DNA of 52,358 nt, taken from positions 1-52,358 of IMG/VR virus record IMGVR_UViG_3300043419_001551, one strand, 5' to 3'. Below, piece by piece: positions 1-6,962 of this stretch; within the stretch, counting starts at the first letter, position 1; every line of letters starts with the position of its first letter. The position numbers were made by a program, and so were the translations under genes. A model generated the notes under the pieces. That model was not told where the DNA came from and searched no databases. It saw only the letters and a list, made by a program, of their open reading frames with translations. This stretch comes from a virus.

Positions 1-176
1 ACGTCCCTAGACGGCCTGTGACGTCCCTAGACGGCCTGTGACGTCCCTAGACGGCCTGTGACGTCCCTAGACGGCCTGTGACGTCCCTAGACGGCCTGTG
101 ACGTCCCTAGACGGCCTGTGACGTCCCTAGACGGCCTGTGACGTCCCTAGACGGCCTGTGACGTCCCTAGACGGCC
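1..176. repeat. Left terminal array of a 20-bp tandem repeat
   Basis: Eight exact copies of acgtccctagacggcctgtg are followed by 16 bases of a ninth, which breaks off into unique DNA at 177, two bases before the first gene's stop codon. The same unit in the same orientation fills the other end of the window. The copies are identical, so the true copy number cannot be known from an assembly. Unit junctions create the palindrome GACGTC. The array follows a leftward unit with no terminator in between. Confidence 0.97.
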
Positions 177-178
177 GC

Positions 179-496
179 TTACCGTCGCCCCTGGCCGTCG
201 AGCCGCCATCCCTCTTTCGTTTCGAGCCGCGTCAACCGACCTTCGAGCGCAGCGACCGCCGCGAGGACCGACGACGCCGCTTCGACGGCCTTTTCGGCCG
301 CGGCGTGCGCCTCTATAGAGGAATTTCGGTATACGCGCGCGTGAGAGACAAAAATTTTCTCCAAGGCCCACGCGCCCGCGAGGGCGAGAAGGCCGATGGC
401 GACGGGGACCGAAGGGTCGATGATGAGTCGAAGACCGACACCGACCGACAAGGCTTCGATGACGGAGACGTCGAGGGGGGTTTGGGGGATTCGCAT
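179..496 (-). CDS. Small membrane protein with C-terminal coiled coil, holin-like
   Basis: 105 residues. A hydrophobic stretch at about residues 27-48 (PVAIGLLALAGAWALEKIF) is followed by an Ala/Glu-rich helix with heptad character at about 62-95 and a charged tail. This plan is seen in phage holins and small phage membrane proteins, but nothing identifies the family. The ATG directly follows the TAG of the gene upstream, so the two are translationally coupled. It is the last gene of the leftward left-end unit and stops two bases from the repeat array. The lysis role is inference only. Confidence 0.7.
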   Translation of the reverse strand: MRIPQTPLDVSVIEALSVGVGLRLIIDPSVPVAIGLLALAGAWALEKIFVSHARVYRNSSIEAHAAAEKAVEAASSVLAAVAALEGRLTRLETKEGWRLDGQGRR

Positions 497-757
497 CTAC
501 TGCGGACCTTTCCCGAGCAGGTATGCCCGAGCCATCTCCGTCCGCAGGGCCGCGCTCGCCGCCGTTCGGTTGAGCGGACCGTGCAGGACCTCGACGTTCT
601 GAATCTCGCGGCCGGAGGTCGACGCCGAAAGGACCGCGTATCCGCCCTTCGTCTTGACCATGCTCAGCCACCGGATGGTCGGGACCTCGCCCGGTTCGGT
701 GCTGCCCGGCGGAACCGTGGTGACGCCTACGGACTCGGACTTCTTCGGTCGTGCCAT
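497..757 (-). CDS. Hypothetical protein, 86 aa
   Basis: Begins MARPKKSESVG. I chose this ATG because a strong AAGGAGCT ribosome site lies just upstream, and longer in-frame starts would run into the preceding gene. The N-terminus is basic and Pro/Ser-rich. The C-terminal half (TIRWLSMVKTKGGYAVLSA and onward) looks like a small folded beta-alpha domain. No family is recognised. It sits four bases after the upstream stop and abuts the membrane protein gene. Confidence 0.72.
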   Translation of the reverse strand: MARPKKSESVGVTTVPPGSTEPGEVPTIRWLSMVKTKGGYAVLSASTSGREIQNVEVLHGPLNRTAASAALRTEMARAYLLGKGPQ

Positions 758-761
758 CGTG

Positions 762-1214
762 TCAGCTCCTTCGTTTCGTGGTTGCGTGCAACCGGACTCT
801 GTTCGCCGGGGACGGGTCCGCACGGTACGTCTCACGCGCGACCTTGTACTCTTTTCCGTCGAGGTGAACGAGGTCGTCGACCACGGTGTCTTCCAGCTCG
901 ACAACCTCGTGAGGAACCTCGACGTCCACTGATAGAGCGCAGGTCATCATGTCTCGGTTCGCGCGGTTCTTGTCACGGTATACCTCGCGCCGGTCGTTCG
1001 TCGACCAAGTCACCTCAGACTCGCCCCGGAAGTCTGCGCCGTAGTACCGGTCGTTGAACTGGGCGAGCCACTCCTTGTGCTCCGGTGTCAGCGTCGAGAC
1101 GTAGTCCTGGTCGATTCTCCAAGCCACCGACCTCGGGAACGTGGCCGGGGCGAGGGCTGCACTTCCACCACGCTTGCGGTTCGTGGCCCCGGCCTTTCGT
1201 CCTCGAATCCCCAC
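762..1214 (-). CDS. Hypothetical protein, 150 aa
   Basis: GTG start adjoining the stop of the winged-helix gene. The N-terminus is basic (MGIRGRKAGATNRKRGG). The middle is Trp/Tyr-rich with many charged residues, and there is an acidic VELEDTVVDDLVHLDGKEY segment near residue 110. There is no membrane segment or signal peptide. Its place between a candidate regulator and two small proteins suggests an early accessory role, but no function can be assigned. Confidence 0.72.
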   Translation of the reverse strand: MGIRGRKAGATNRKRGGSAALAPATFPRSVAWRIDQDYVSTLTPEHKEWLAQFNDRYYGADFRGESEVTWSTNDRREVYRDKNRANRDMMTCALSVDVEVPHEVVELEDTVVDDLVHLDGKEYKVARETYRADPSPANRVRLHATTKRRS

Positions 1215-1721
1215 CTACGCCTCGGTCGTCGGCCGGTAGACGAACGCCGGACGTCCGCGCTTTCCGGTCGGTGGGGCTTTCGCCTGCACGACACGCCCCG
1301 CCTCGACGAGCCGTTCGAGGCTACGCACGCACGTCACCTTGACGTAGCCGGTGGCCGCGACGACCTCGACGAGGCTCTCTGCGCCCGCGTGAAGGGCCTT
1401 CAGCACGCTTAGGTCCGTCTCGTGCCTCTTGGTCTCGCCGAACGCCCCGCCCTTCGTCCTGTCGGGGGCTTGGCACGTCTTGCGCCACGACCCGTCCAGG
1501 TTCTTTTTCCACCAGTGAGGCCGCGCAGCGGACGAACCGTCGTCCTCGTCTGAGGACGACCCGACCGGACGCTCTTCGTCCGGAGGGGTTGTCAAGGAAG
1601 CCTGAAGGTCGGGGAGTTCCTCCACCTTCTCCTCCTTCACGACCTCCGCCGCTGTGACCGGCCCGAACGTCGCCGCGAGGATGCTTTGAACGATGTCGAC
1701 CGCCTCGTTGTTTTCCGCCAT
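1215..1721 (-). CDS. Winged-helix DNA-binding protein, candidate regulator
   Basis: 168 residues with an excellent ribosome site (AGGAAGGAGTC before ATG). The first 75 residues are acidic and low-complexity. The C-terminal half has a helix-turn-helix pattern (SVLKALHAGAESLVEVVAATG, then VRSLERLVEAGRVVQ) followed by a GKRGRPAFVYR wing, as in MarR- and Rrf2-like winged helices. It is the first gene of the leftward unit and lies beside a control region with repeated ACTTGGTAC-like motifs, so it may control the divergent promoters. That regulatory link is inference. Confidence 0.75.
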   Translation of the reverse strand: MAENNEAVDIVQSILAATFGPVTAAEVVKEEKVEELPDLQASLTTPPDEERPVGSSSDEDDGSSAARPHWWKKNLDGSWRKTCQAPDRTKGGAFGETKRHETDLSVLKALHAGAESLVEVVAATGYVKVTCVRSLERLVEAGRVVQAKAPPTGKRGRPAFVYRPTTEA

Positions 1722-1800
1722 GACTCCTTCCTATCCGACCTCAATGTTTTTGTCTACCGCCTTCCGCCCGACGCCTTTCCGCCCGGTTCCGGTCGTCTTT

Positions 1801-1818
1801 GTACCAAGTCGGCTTGGT
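1801..1818. promoter_or_regulatory. Palindromic operator candidate ACCAAG-N4-CTTGGT
   Basis: A perfect 6+6 inverted repeat with a 4-bp spacer occupies 1803-1818. Its left side is one of three exact copies of the 9-mer GTACCAAGT in this control region (1801-1809 forward, 2052-2060 reverse, 2128-2136 forward). It lies about 85 bp upstream of the leftward regulator start, a position that suits autoregulation. Confidence 0.5.
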
Positions 1819-1850
1819 CTTCCGGCTGAGGTCCCTATGCTAAGGAGAAA

Positions 1851-1895
1851 ATGCTTGTGCTTCATGACCGTAATGTACTTTATCATATACTTTAA
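1851..1895 (+). CDS. Possible 14-codon leader peptide
   Basis: ATG preceded at ideal spacing by TAAGGAGAAA, encoding MLVLHDRNVLYHIL and then TAA. It is far shorter than a normal gene, but the ribosome site is one of the best in the control region. It could be a translated leader ahead of the primase transcript, or chance. There is no supporting homology. Confidence 0.28.
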   Translation: MLVLHDRNVLYHIL

Positions 1896-2030
1896 TAGGT
1901 CATGGTGTACATATATACCACTTTTTGCTAGAAGGTGGACTGGGTGTGGACGGCTTTGGATCAGTCTTAAATACTGCTTTGCGGAAAGCCTAATCCAGAC
2001 GGCAAATCGCGATTTTTCGAGGCTGGTTTT

Positions 2031-2060
2031 ACTTGGTTTCAATAAGGTGTAACTTGGTAC
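2031..2060. promoter_or_regulatory. Two ACTTGGT direct repeats, 21 bp apart
   Basis: ACTTGGT at 2031-2037 and again within ACTTGGTAC at 2052-2060. The start-to-start distance of 21 bp is two helical turns, so a protein could bind both on one face. A related GTACCAAGT lies at 2128-2136. They sit between the AT-rich core and the primase gene. Confidence 0.45.
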
Positions 2061-2243
2061 AAACGAAGACCTCAAGTGCTGTGCCTCAAAAAGTACTTTA
2101 TACCAGATGAGCCAAGCTGGAGGCAGCGTACCAAGTCGCGGGTCTAGACTTCCATCATTTAGCACACGACCTCGGATGCCTTGCTGGATGCTTGACTGTT
2201 TATTTTCTTGACTCCTTCCTTTTCGGTGTGGGAGCCTGCGGTC

Positions 2244-3278
2244 ATGACGAAGACACCCCCATCCGCCTTCGACCTTACCCTTTTCTCCTCCATCTTCCGC
2301 CTGGAGGGCGTGCCGAAGAAGGCGTCGTGGGCGGACCTCGTCGCGGCCTTCGGCACGCACCTTCGCGCCCCGGACAAGACCGAGGTCCCCGGCTTCGGTC
2401 CTTACGTCCTGCAAGACCGGGCGTGCGACCGGCCGAGGCATCCGAAGACGGCACACCGCTGTGACGCCTGCGTGGACGCGGTCAGCCTCGCCGTGTTTGA
2501 CGTGGACTGTGGCACCTATGCCGAGGTCGAGAAGTGCGACCGCTTGCTCGAAGGCTACGCGAGGCTCTGGTACTCCTCGCACTCCTACCGACCGGAGGCG
2601 GCAAAGCCATCCCTTCGTCTCATCGTCCCGCTGGCCTCGCCCGTGCCGGCCGAGCGGTGGGCTTCCTGGCGGTCGAACTTCATCCAGGCCTTCCACGTCC
2701 CCGCGGACCCGAAGAAGTGCGGCGGTCTCTCGCACTTCTACTACGCGCCGAGCTGTCCACCTTCAGTCGAGCCCGTGGCCGTGCAGCACGAAGGCCCGTA
2801 CTTCGACCCCGAACACATCCCGTCCGTGGCCTACCGACGTACCGGCGTTGCCCTCGTCGAGCGACGGCCCGTCGACCCGTCCGCCCCGGACGAGGACCGG
2901 CTCCAGCACATCCGGGGGCGTCTAAGTCAGACCGTCTCGGGCCTGAAGCGGTCCGGCAAGCCCGACGCGACCGAACGCCGCGCGGCCCTAGAGGCACTTC
3001 TCGCGGGCCGACCGCTAGCCGAGAAGGGCTCCCGTAATCAGACGACCACCCGCGTCGTGTTCGACCTCGTGCGTAGGTTCGAGGACCTGACGCTGGGCGA
3101 GTGTCTTGCGGTCGTCGGCCCGTCCCTCGAAGCCATGCAGTCCGCCGGCAGCAGCCTGACCGAGGAGCACGTCACCCGGATGTACGAGACCGCCCGCTTC
3201 AAGCTGGAAGCCCAGCGAGAGGCCGACGCCCGAATCGAGGCGTTACTGCGCGAGCGGCTGGGCCTTCCGCCGCTCTAG
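2244..3278 (+). CDS. AEP-type (PrimPol-like) DNA primase
   Basis: 344 residues from the ATG at 2244; an upstream TTG at 2208 is possible. It shows the archaeo-eukaryotic primase core: FDVD at 85-88 supplies the first metal-binding aspartates, SSHSYRPEAAKPSLRLIVPL at 111-130 the basic strand, and GLSHFYYAPS near 151-160 the later motif. The C-terminal 140 residues are helical and charged. A replicative SF3 helicase gene follows within 100 bp, the usual pairing for phage and plasmid initiation modules. It probably makes primers for the phage polymerase, perhaps at an origin nearby. Confidence 0.82.
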   Translation: MTKTPPSAFDLTLFSSIFRLEGVPKKASWADLVAAFGTHLRAPDKTEVPGFGPYVLQDRACDRPRHPKTAHRCDACVDAVSLAVFDVDCGTYAEVEKCDRLLEGYARLWYSSHSYRPEAAKPSLRLIVPLASPVPAERWASWRSNFIQAFHVPADPKKCGGLSHFYYAPSCPPSVEPVAVQHEGPYFDPEHIPSVAYRRTGVALVERRPVDPSAPDEDRLQHIRGRLSQTVSGLKRSGKPDATERRAALEALLAGRPLAEKGSRNQTTTRVVFDLVRRFEDLTLGECLAVVGPSLEAMQSAGSSLTEEHVTRMYETARFKLEAQREADARIEALLRERLGLPPL

Positions 3279-3360
3279 CCACAGTCCATAGACATCAAGT
3301 TTGACGACCTTGACGAAGCCATCCTGCGTAGGGCAGGGTGGCCGTCCTCCCGAGGGGTTC

Positions 3361-4755
3361 ATGAGCACACCGTCCGGCACCGTTTCCGACGTCGAAGAAG
3401 CCCAGTTCCTACAAGCGGTGGGGGAGTTCGCCTACTCGGTACCCCATGAGAAGTACATCTACCGGAACCTCGGCAAGTGGCAGGACGGCACGCCCGTCAC
3501 CGAGAGGGGCATCCGGCAGTTCCTCCTTGCCCGCCACTACCCGCCGGACGTGGTGGACATGGTCATCGGCAAGGGCTTGTACCACCGTGCGCTCTCGCTC
3601 GAAATCCTCCCGAACGAGCCGCCGGTCGTTCGCACCCCCTCGGGCCAGTGCGTCATCAATCTCTGGTCCCCGCCGCGCTACACACCGGCCAACACCGCCG
3701 GACCCATGCCGCGCATCGAGACCTTGCTCCGGTGGCTGACGTTCTGCCCGATCAACGACCCGACCGAGGAGCAGCTCGAAGGCTTCCGGTGGGTGCTGCA
3801 CTGGATGGCCCGCAAGATTCAGAACCCCGCGCTGCTGGCCATGGTGGCCCCTATCTTCGGCACCGAGCCCGGAGCGGGCAAAGGCACCCTCTACAACATC
3901 ATCGCCCTGATGCTGGGCGAGGATAACTGCGAGATCGTCGACCGCTCGCAGCTCGAAAGCAAGTACACGCCTTGGGCCAAGGCGCTCTTCGTCTTCGGCG
4001 ACGAGATCAAGAGCCACGACAACCAGAAGGACGTTGAGGAGCGGCTGAAGTTGCTCATCGCCTCACCGAAGATGATGGTCGAGGTCAAAAACGTCAACGC
4101 CATGACGCTTCCGAATAGGAAGGCATGGATGTTCGCCTCGAACGACAAGATCAGCCCCATACGCATCGAGCCCAACGACCGCCGGTACAGTTACTTCAAG
4201 AACCACACGCCGGTCACCAAGGCGTATCGAGCGCTCCTCCGGTCCTGCTACCTGCCGGACGGCACGGGCTTTGAGCCGTCGTTCATCGAGGAGGTCCGGT
4301 CTTTCTGGCGGATGCTGCTGGACTTGGAGGTCGAGCTCCCCTTCGCCTCGGACCCGTTCCGAAACGAGTCCCGTCAGGCCCTCGTCTCGTCGAGCCATTC
4401 CGCCCACGACGTCTTCACCCAGAGGCTCGAAGAGGACGGCATCGACGCGCTCATCGACGATCTGCTCGACTCCCCGAAGGGTCTCAAGTTCCGCGGCGAC
4501 CAGAACCGGAAGGAATGGGATTTCGGAGACAAGGGCATCGCCAAGGCCGTGGTGTACGAGGCGTACAGGGTTCACTGCGAGGCGGAAGGTCGCCACGCCA
4601 TGTCCGCCAATCGCTTCGGACCGGTGCTTCGGTCCATCGACGGCGTGGTCGAAGGGCGGCACTGGGCACCGAGCGGAAAGAACGTACGGGTTTGGGTCCT
4701 TCCGAGACTCGTCGCCAAGCGAGGGGTCGACGACGGGCAGTGGGACGCAGCTTGA
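3361..4755 (+). CDS. SF3-type replicative helicase / primase partner
   Basis: 464 residues from ATG 3361, chosen for the GAGGGGTT ribosome site; a TTG at 3301 would add 20 residues. Walker A is GTEPGAGKGT at 167-176, Walker B ALFVFGDE at 208-215, and the motif C sensor MFASND at 257-262, followed by an arginine-finger candidate in PNDRRYSYF. This is the D5/DUF5906-type helicase found with AEP primases. The N-terminal 130 residues are a separate helical domain. Its role is hexameric unwinding at the fork or origin. Confidence 0.88.
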   Translation: MSTPSGTVSDVEEAQFLQAVGEFAYSVPHEKYIYRNLGKWQDGTPVTERGIRQFLLARHYPPDVVDMVIGKGLYHRALSLEILPNEPPVVRTPSGQCVINLWSPPRYTPANTAGPMPRIETLLRWLTFCPINDPTEEQLEGFRWVLHWMARKIQNPALLAMVAPIFGTEPGAGKGTLYNIIALMLGEDNCEIVDRSQLESKYTPWAKALFVFGDEIKSHDNQKDVEERLKLLIASPKMMVEVKNVNAMTLPNRKAWMFASNDKISPIRIEPNDRRYSYFKNHTPVTKAYRALLRSCYLPDGTGFEPSFIEEVRSFWRMLLDLEVELPFASDPFRNESRQALVSSSHSAHDVFTQRLEEDGIDALIDDLLDSPKGLKFRGDQNRKEWDFGDKGIAKAVVYEAYRVHCEAEGRHAMSANRFGPVLRSIDGVVEGRHWAPSGKNVRVWVLPRLVAKRGVDDGQWDAA

Positions 4756-4763
4756 ACGAGGGC

Positions 4764-4793
4764 TTGACGAATAAAGGACACTCGACGTACTAT
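4764..4793 (+). promoter_or_regulatory. Sigma70-like promoter candidate
   Basis: TTGACG at 4764-4769 and TACTAT at 4788-4793 are separated by 18 bp in the 100-bp gap after the helicase gene. The -10 box is part of CGTACTATCC (4786-4795), which is repeated about 50 bp downstream, just before the next ribosome site. It would drive the gene at 4856 and the nuclease/helicase genes after it. Confidence 0.5.
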
Positions 4794-4855
4794 CCGCCTC
4801 GTTCCGCTCGGTACAGGGCCGAAACGGACATCACCCGTACTATCCCGAGGGAATC

Positions 4856-5176
4856 ATGATCAAGCACCACGACCCCGAGTTCGAGACCGTCATCGACAAC
4901 GCCCCGCCCCGCTTCGGCCGCATCCGGTGGTTCCTCGTCCGCCGCCTGCTCGCCGCTCTGAACCTCGTCGAGGGGCGCTTTCAGCGTCTTCGCGAGTGGG
5001 CGCTTCAGGAAGCCGTGGAGTCCAGCCCCGACTTCGACACCTTCGAGGCGTGGGTCACCGAGCACTACGCCGCTCGTGGCCGGAAGGTCACGGTCGACGT
5101 CATCAAGGCCGTGGTCCCGCCGGTCGTCCCGACCCCGCCGCCGACGCAAGCCAACCCCTCGACGTGGGTTGACTAG
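4856..5176 (+). CDS. Hypothetical protein, 106 aa
   Basis: ATG after CCGAGGGAATC. The sequence is charged and helical up to about residue 75 (FGRIRWFLVRRLLAALNLVEGRFQRLREWAL), then ends in a Pro-rich tail (VVPPVVPTPPPTQANPSTW). There is no recognisable domain. It stops one base before the nuclease ATG, so the two are probably co-translated. Confidence 0.72.
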   Translation: MIKHHDPEFETVIDNAPPRFGRIRWFLVRRLLAALNLVEGRFQRLREWALQEAVESSPDFDTFEAWVTEHYAARGRKVTVDVIKAVVPPVVPTPPPTQANPSTWVD

Positions 5177-5177
5177 C

Positions 5178-6638
5178 ATGACCCTCCGCTCCGTCTCCGC
5201 CACTCAGATCAAGCAGCACCGCTCGTGCGCCCTTCAGTGGTACCTCCAGCGCATCGAGGGCTGGACGATGCCTCAGTCCCCGAGCCAAGCACTCGGCGAG
5301 GCCATTCACCTTCAGGTCGAGAACTATCTCTTGTCCGCCGCCGAGCCGACTCTTGGCTCGGTGCGCGTGGCGATAGAGAAAGGTTTGGTCCCGCCGATTG
5401 GCGGTGCGTACCTCGTCGAGGAGCCGAAGGACTACGCCATGCGTATCTTGGCGGCGGACGTGCCGGTCAAGGGACGCATCGACCTTCTCATCCCGCCGGC
5501 ATCGGGCGAGTCGCTGGTGAAGGTCGTTGACTGGAAGTCGGCCAGCTCCTTCCGGTACGTTCCCGAGCCGGACGTCCTGACGCGCGACGTTCAAGGCGTG
5601 CTGTACCTTCGCTACGCCTTCGAGAACTATCCGTATGCGACCGAGGGCCAGTTCCGCCACGTGTACCTGCTGACCAAGGGAACCGGCTCGAAGAAGGTCG
5701 ACGCCGAGGTGGTCGACCGTCCGTTCGTGGACGCCCAGTGGGCGCACATCGAGCAGACCGTCGAGGAGATGAAGGCCACCGCGACCCGTCCCCTGCCAGT
5801 CGTTGCCCAGACACAGGCCAACCTTTCACACTGTTCGGCATACGGGGGGTGCAGCTTCCGAGACCGCTGCCCCGCCGCTTCTAAAGGTCTCGTCGCGTCA
5901 ATGATAGAAGCCGAGTCGCAGACCTCGGCGTCAGGAGAGGGAATCACCATGTCCACGCTTGCAGAGAAACTGAAGGCCCGAAAGGCCGCGACGCAGTCGT
6001 CGCCCGTTGTAGCCACACCGCCCGAGGTGGCGACACCTGCCGTCGTCCCCGAGGTCGTCGCACCGGTCGTCGAGCCGGTCGTCGCCACCGTTATCCCGCC
6101 CGACGCTCCGGGTGGGGACAAGGTCCCCGAGAAGGCGGAGGGTATCATGGCCACGCTCGCGAAGCGTCGGTCGTCGAAGACCCAGCCCGTCGCGGTCGAG
6201 GCTCCGGCCCCGACCCCAATCGCCGAGCCGGTCGTCGTCGAGGCTCCGGTCGTCGTCGAGGCTCCGGTCGTCGTCGAGGCTCCGGTCGTCGTCGATCCGG
6301 TCATGACTTCCGCTCCCGCACCGACGCTCTCGCTCTTCGTGGACTGCTATCCGGAGCGTGCGCCGTTCGAGAACCTCCACGCACTCGAAGACGAGATTGC
6401 CGAGCGAACCCCGTCGCTGCTGGAGCACCTGCGGAAGACCTCGCCGAAGGACGTTCCCGAAGGCACCGTGGACCTCGGCGAGGTACTCTTCGGCCGCGGT
6501 TACTCCACGCTCTCGGCCTCGTTCGCTCTGAAGCCCATTACCGGTGCGTGGACCGTGTCCACACTCGGTCCGGCCTCTAGCAAGGTGCTGGAGGTTCTGC
6601 TCCCCAAGGCCGCGCTTGTCGTTCGAGGCCGGAGGTAG
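5178..6638 (+). CDS. Cas4/RecB-like PD-(D/E)XK nuclease with Fe-S cysteines
   Basis: 486 residues. The nuclease core is visible: GRIDLL (Asp102), VDWKS (Asp118, Lys120) and a QxxxY helix at 139-143. Four cysteines placed as in the iron-sulfur nucleases Cas4 and AddB are present: Cys17 near the N-terminus, then C219, C225 and C231. Known relatives resect DNA ends during recombination. After residue 255 comes a low-complexity Val/Pro/Ala linker with VVEAP repeats and a C-terminal domain I do not recognise (about 375-486). Two in-frame ATGs inside the linker have good ribosome sites (5949 and 6147). Confidence 0.87.
   Translation: MTLRSVSATQIKQHRSCALQWYLQRIEGWTMPQSPSQALGEAIHLQVENYLLSAAEPTLGSVRVAIEKGLVPPIGGAYLVEEPKDYAMRILAADVPVKGRIDLLIPPASGESLVKVVDWKSASSFRYVPEPDVLTRDVQGVLYLRYAFENYPYATEGQFRHVYLLTKGTGSKKVDAEVVDRPFVDAQWAHIEQTVEEMKATATRPLPVVAQTQANLSHCSAYGGCSFRDRCPAASKGLVASMIEAESQTSASGEGITMSTLAEKLKARKAATQSSPVVATPPEVATPAVVPEVVAPVVEPVVATVIPPDAPGGDKVPEKAEGIMATLAKRRSSKTQPVAVEAPAPTPIAEPVVVEAPVVVEAPVVVEAPVVVDPVMTSAPAPTLSLFVDCYPERAPFENLHALEDEIAERTPSLLEHLRKTSPKDVPEGTVDLGEVLFGRGYSTLSASFALKPITGAWTVSTLGPASSKVLEVLLPKAALVVRGRR
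6230..6298 (+). repeat. 18-bp tandem repeat inside the nuclease gene
   Basis: Nearly four copies of ggtcgtcgtcgaggctcc encode repeated VVVEAP hexapeptides in the linker. The 18-bp period keeps frame, so copy number can vary without breaking the protein. It is typical of a flexible spacer. Confidence 0.9.
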
Positions 6639-6640
6639 TC

Positions 6641-6850
6641 ATGCGTTCCATCGAGTTCGTGCTGTGCGGCCGGAAGTTCAAGATGGCGAGGGATGGAGAT
6701 GTCCGACGAGTCTTCGACGCGAACAGGACCGAGTGGTCCGACGAAGAACTCACTATCCTTGGTGGCGAGGTTGAAGCAACGACGACCCTCGCCTACGCCC
6801 AGCGCGACCTCGAACGTTTCACCGACTATCCCCTATCCCACGAGCGGTAG
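6641..6850 (+). CDS. Hypothetical protein, 69 aa; possible N-terminal part of the helicase
   Basis: Starts MRSIEFVLCGRKFKMARDGDV two bases after the nuclease stop. In 6641-6850 this frame looks like real protein, whereas the overlapping helicase frame there is Ser/Thr/Pro-rich shadow. Its TAG at 6848 is followed at once, in the helicase frame, by protein-like sequence (SALVERVRAAAKTLG) that has no start codon of its own before 6963. It is either a small separate gene or the front end of the helicase joined by a frameshift. Confidence 0.62.
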   Translation: MRSIEFVLCGRKFKMARDGDVRRVFDANRTEWSDEELTILGGEVEATTTLAYAQRDLERFTDYPLSHER

Positions 6851-6962
6851 CGCTCTCGTCGAGAGGGTTCGAGCGGCGGCGAAGACTCTGGGTCTGAACA
6901 TTCCCGAGTCCTCGTCGCCACCCGTTCCCGTCCCCGCCCTTCCGCCTCCGCGGGAGGCGAAC

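Larger units (their letters stand above)
1722..2243. promoter_or_regulatory. Divergent early control region
   Basis: About 520 bp between the leftward regulator and the rightward primase. It is clearly more AT-rich than the rest, especially 1850-2110 (for example tatcatatactttaatagg). It holds several copies of a GTACCAAGT/ACTTGGTAC motif. I see no long convincing gene in either direction. Both early transcription units must start here, but I cannot fix -35/-10 boxes with confidence. Candidates include TTGACT at 2192-2197 rightward and TTGAAA at 2040-2035 leftward. Confidence 0.65.

Noticed and set aside
1-176. Repeat array at the ends as a CRISPR array
   Set aside because: The units are head-to-tail with no spacers between them.
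1693-2052. 119-codon plus-strand frame in the control region
   Set aside because: The composition looks like non-coding AT-rich DNA, and it crosses operator-like repeats; only the 14-codon leader has a good ribosome site.
1731-2735. 334-codon open frame on the minus strand
   Set aside because: It runs through the primase gene and the AT-rich control region; the translation has no recognisable domain, and the plus-strand primase motifs are clear.
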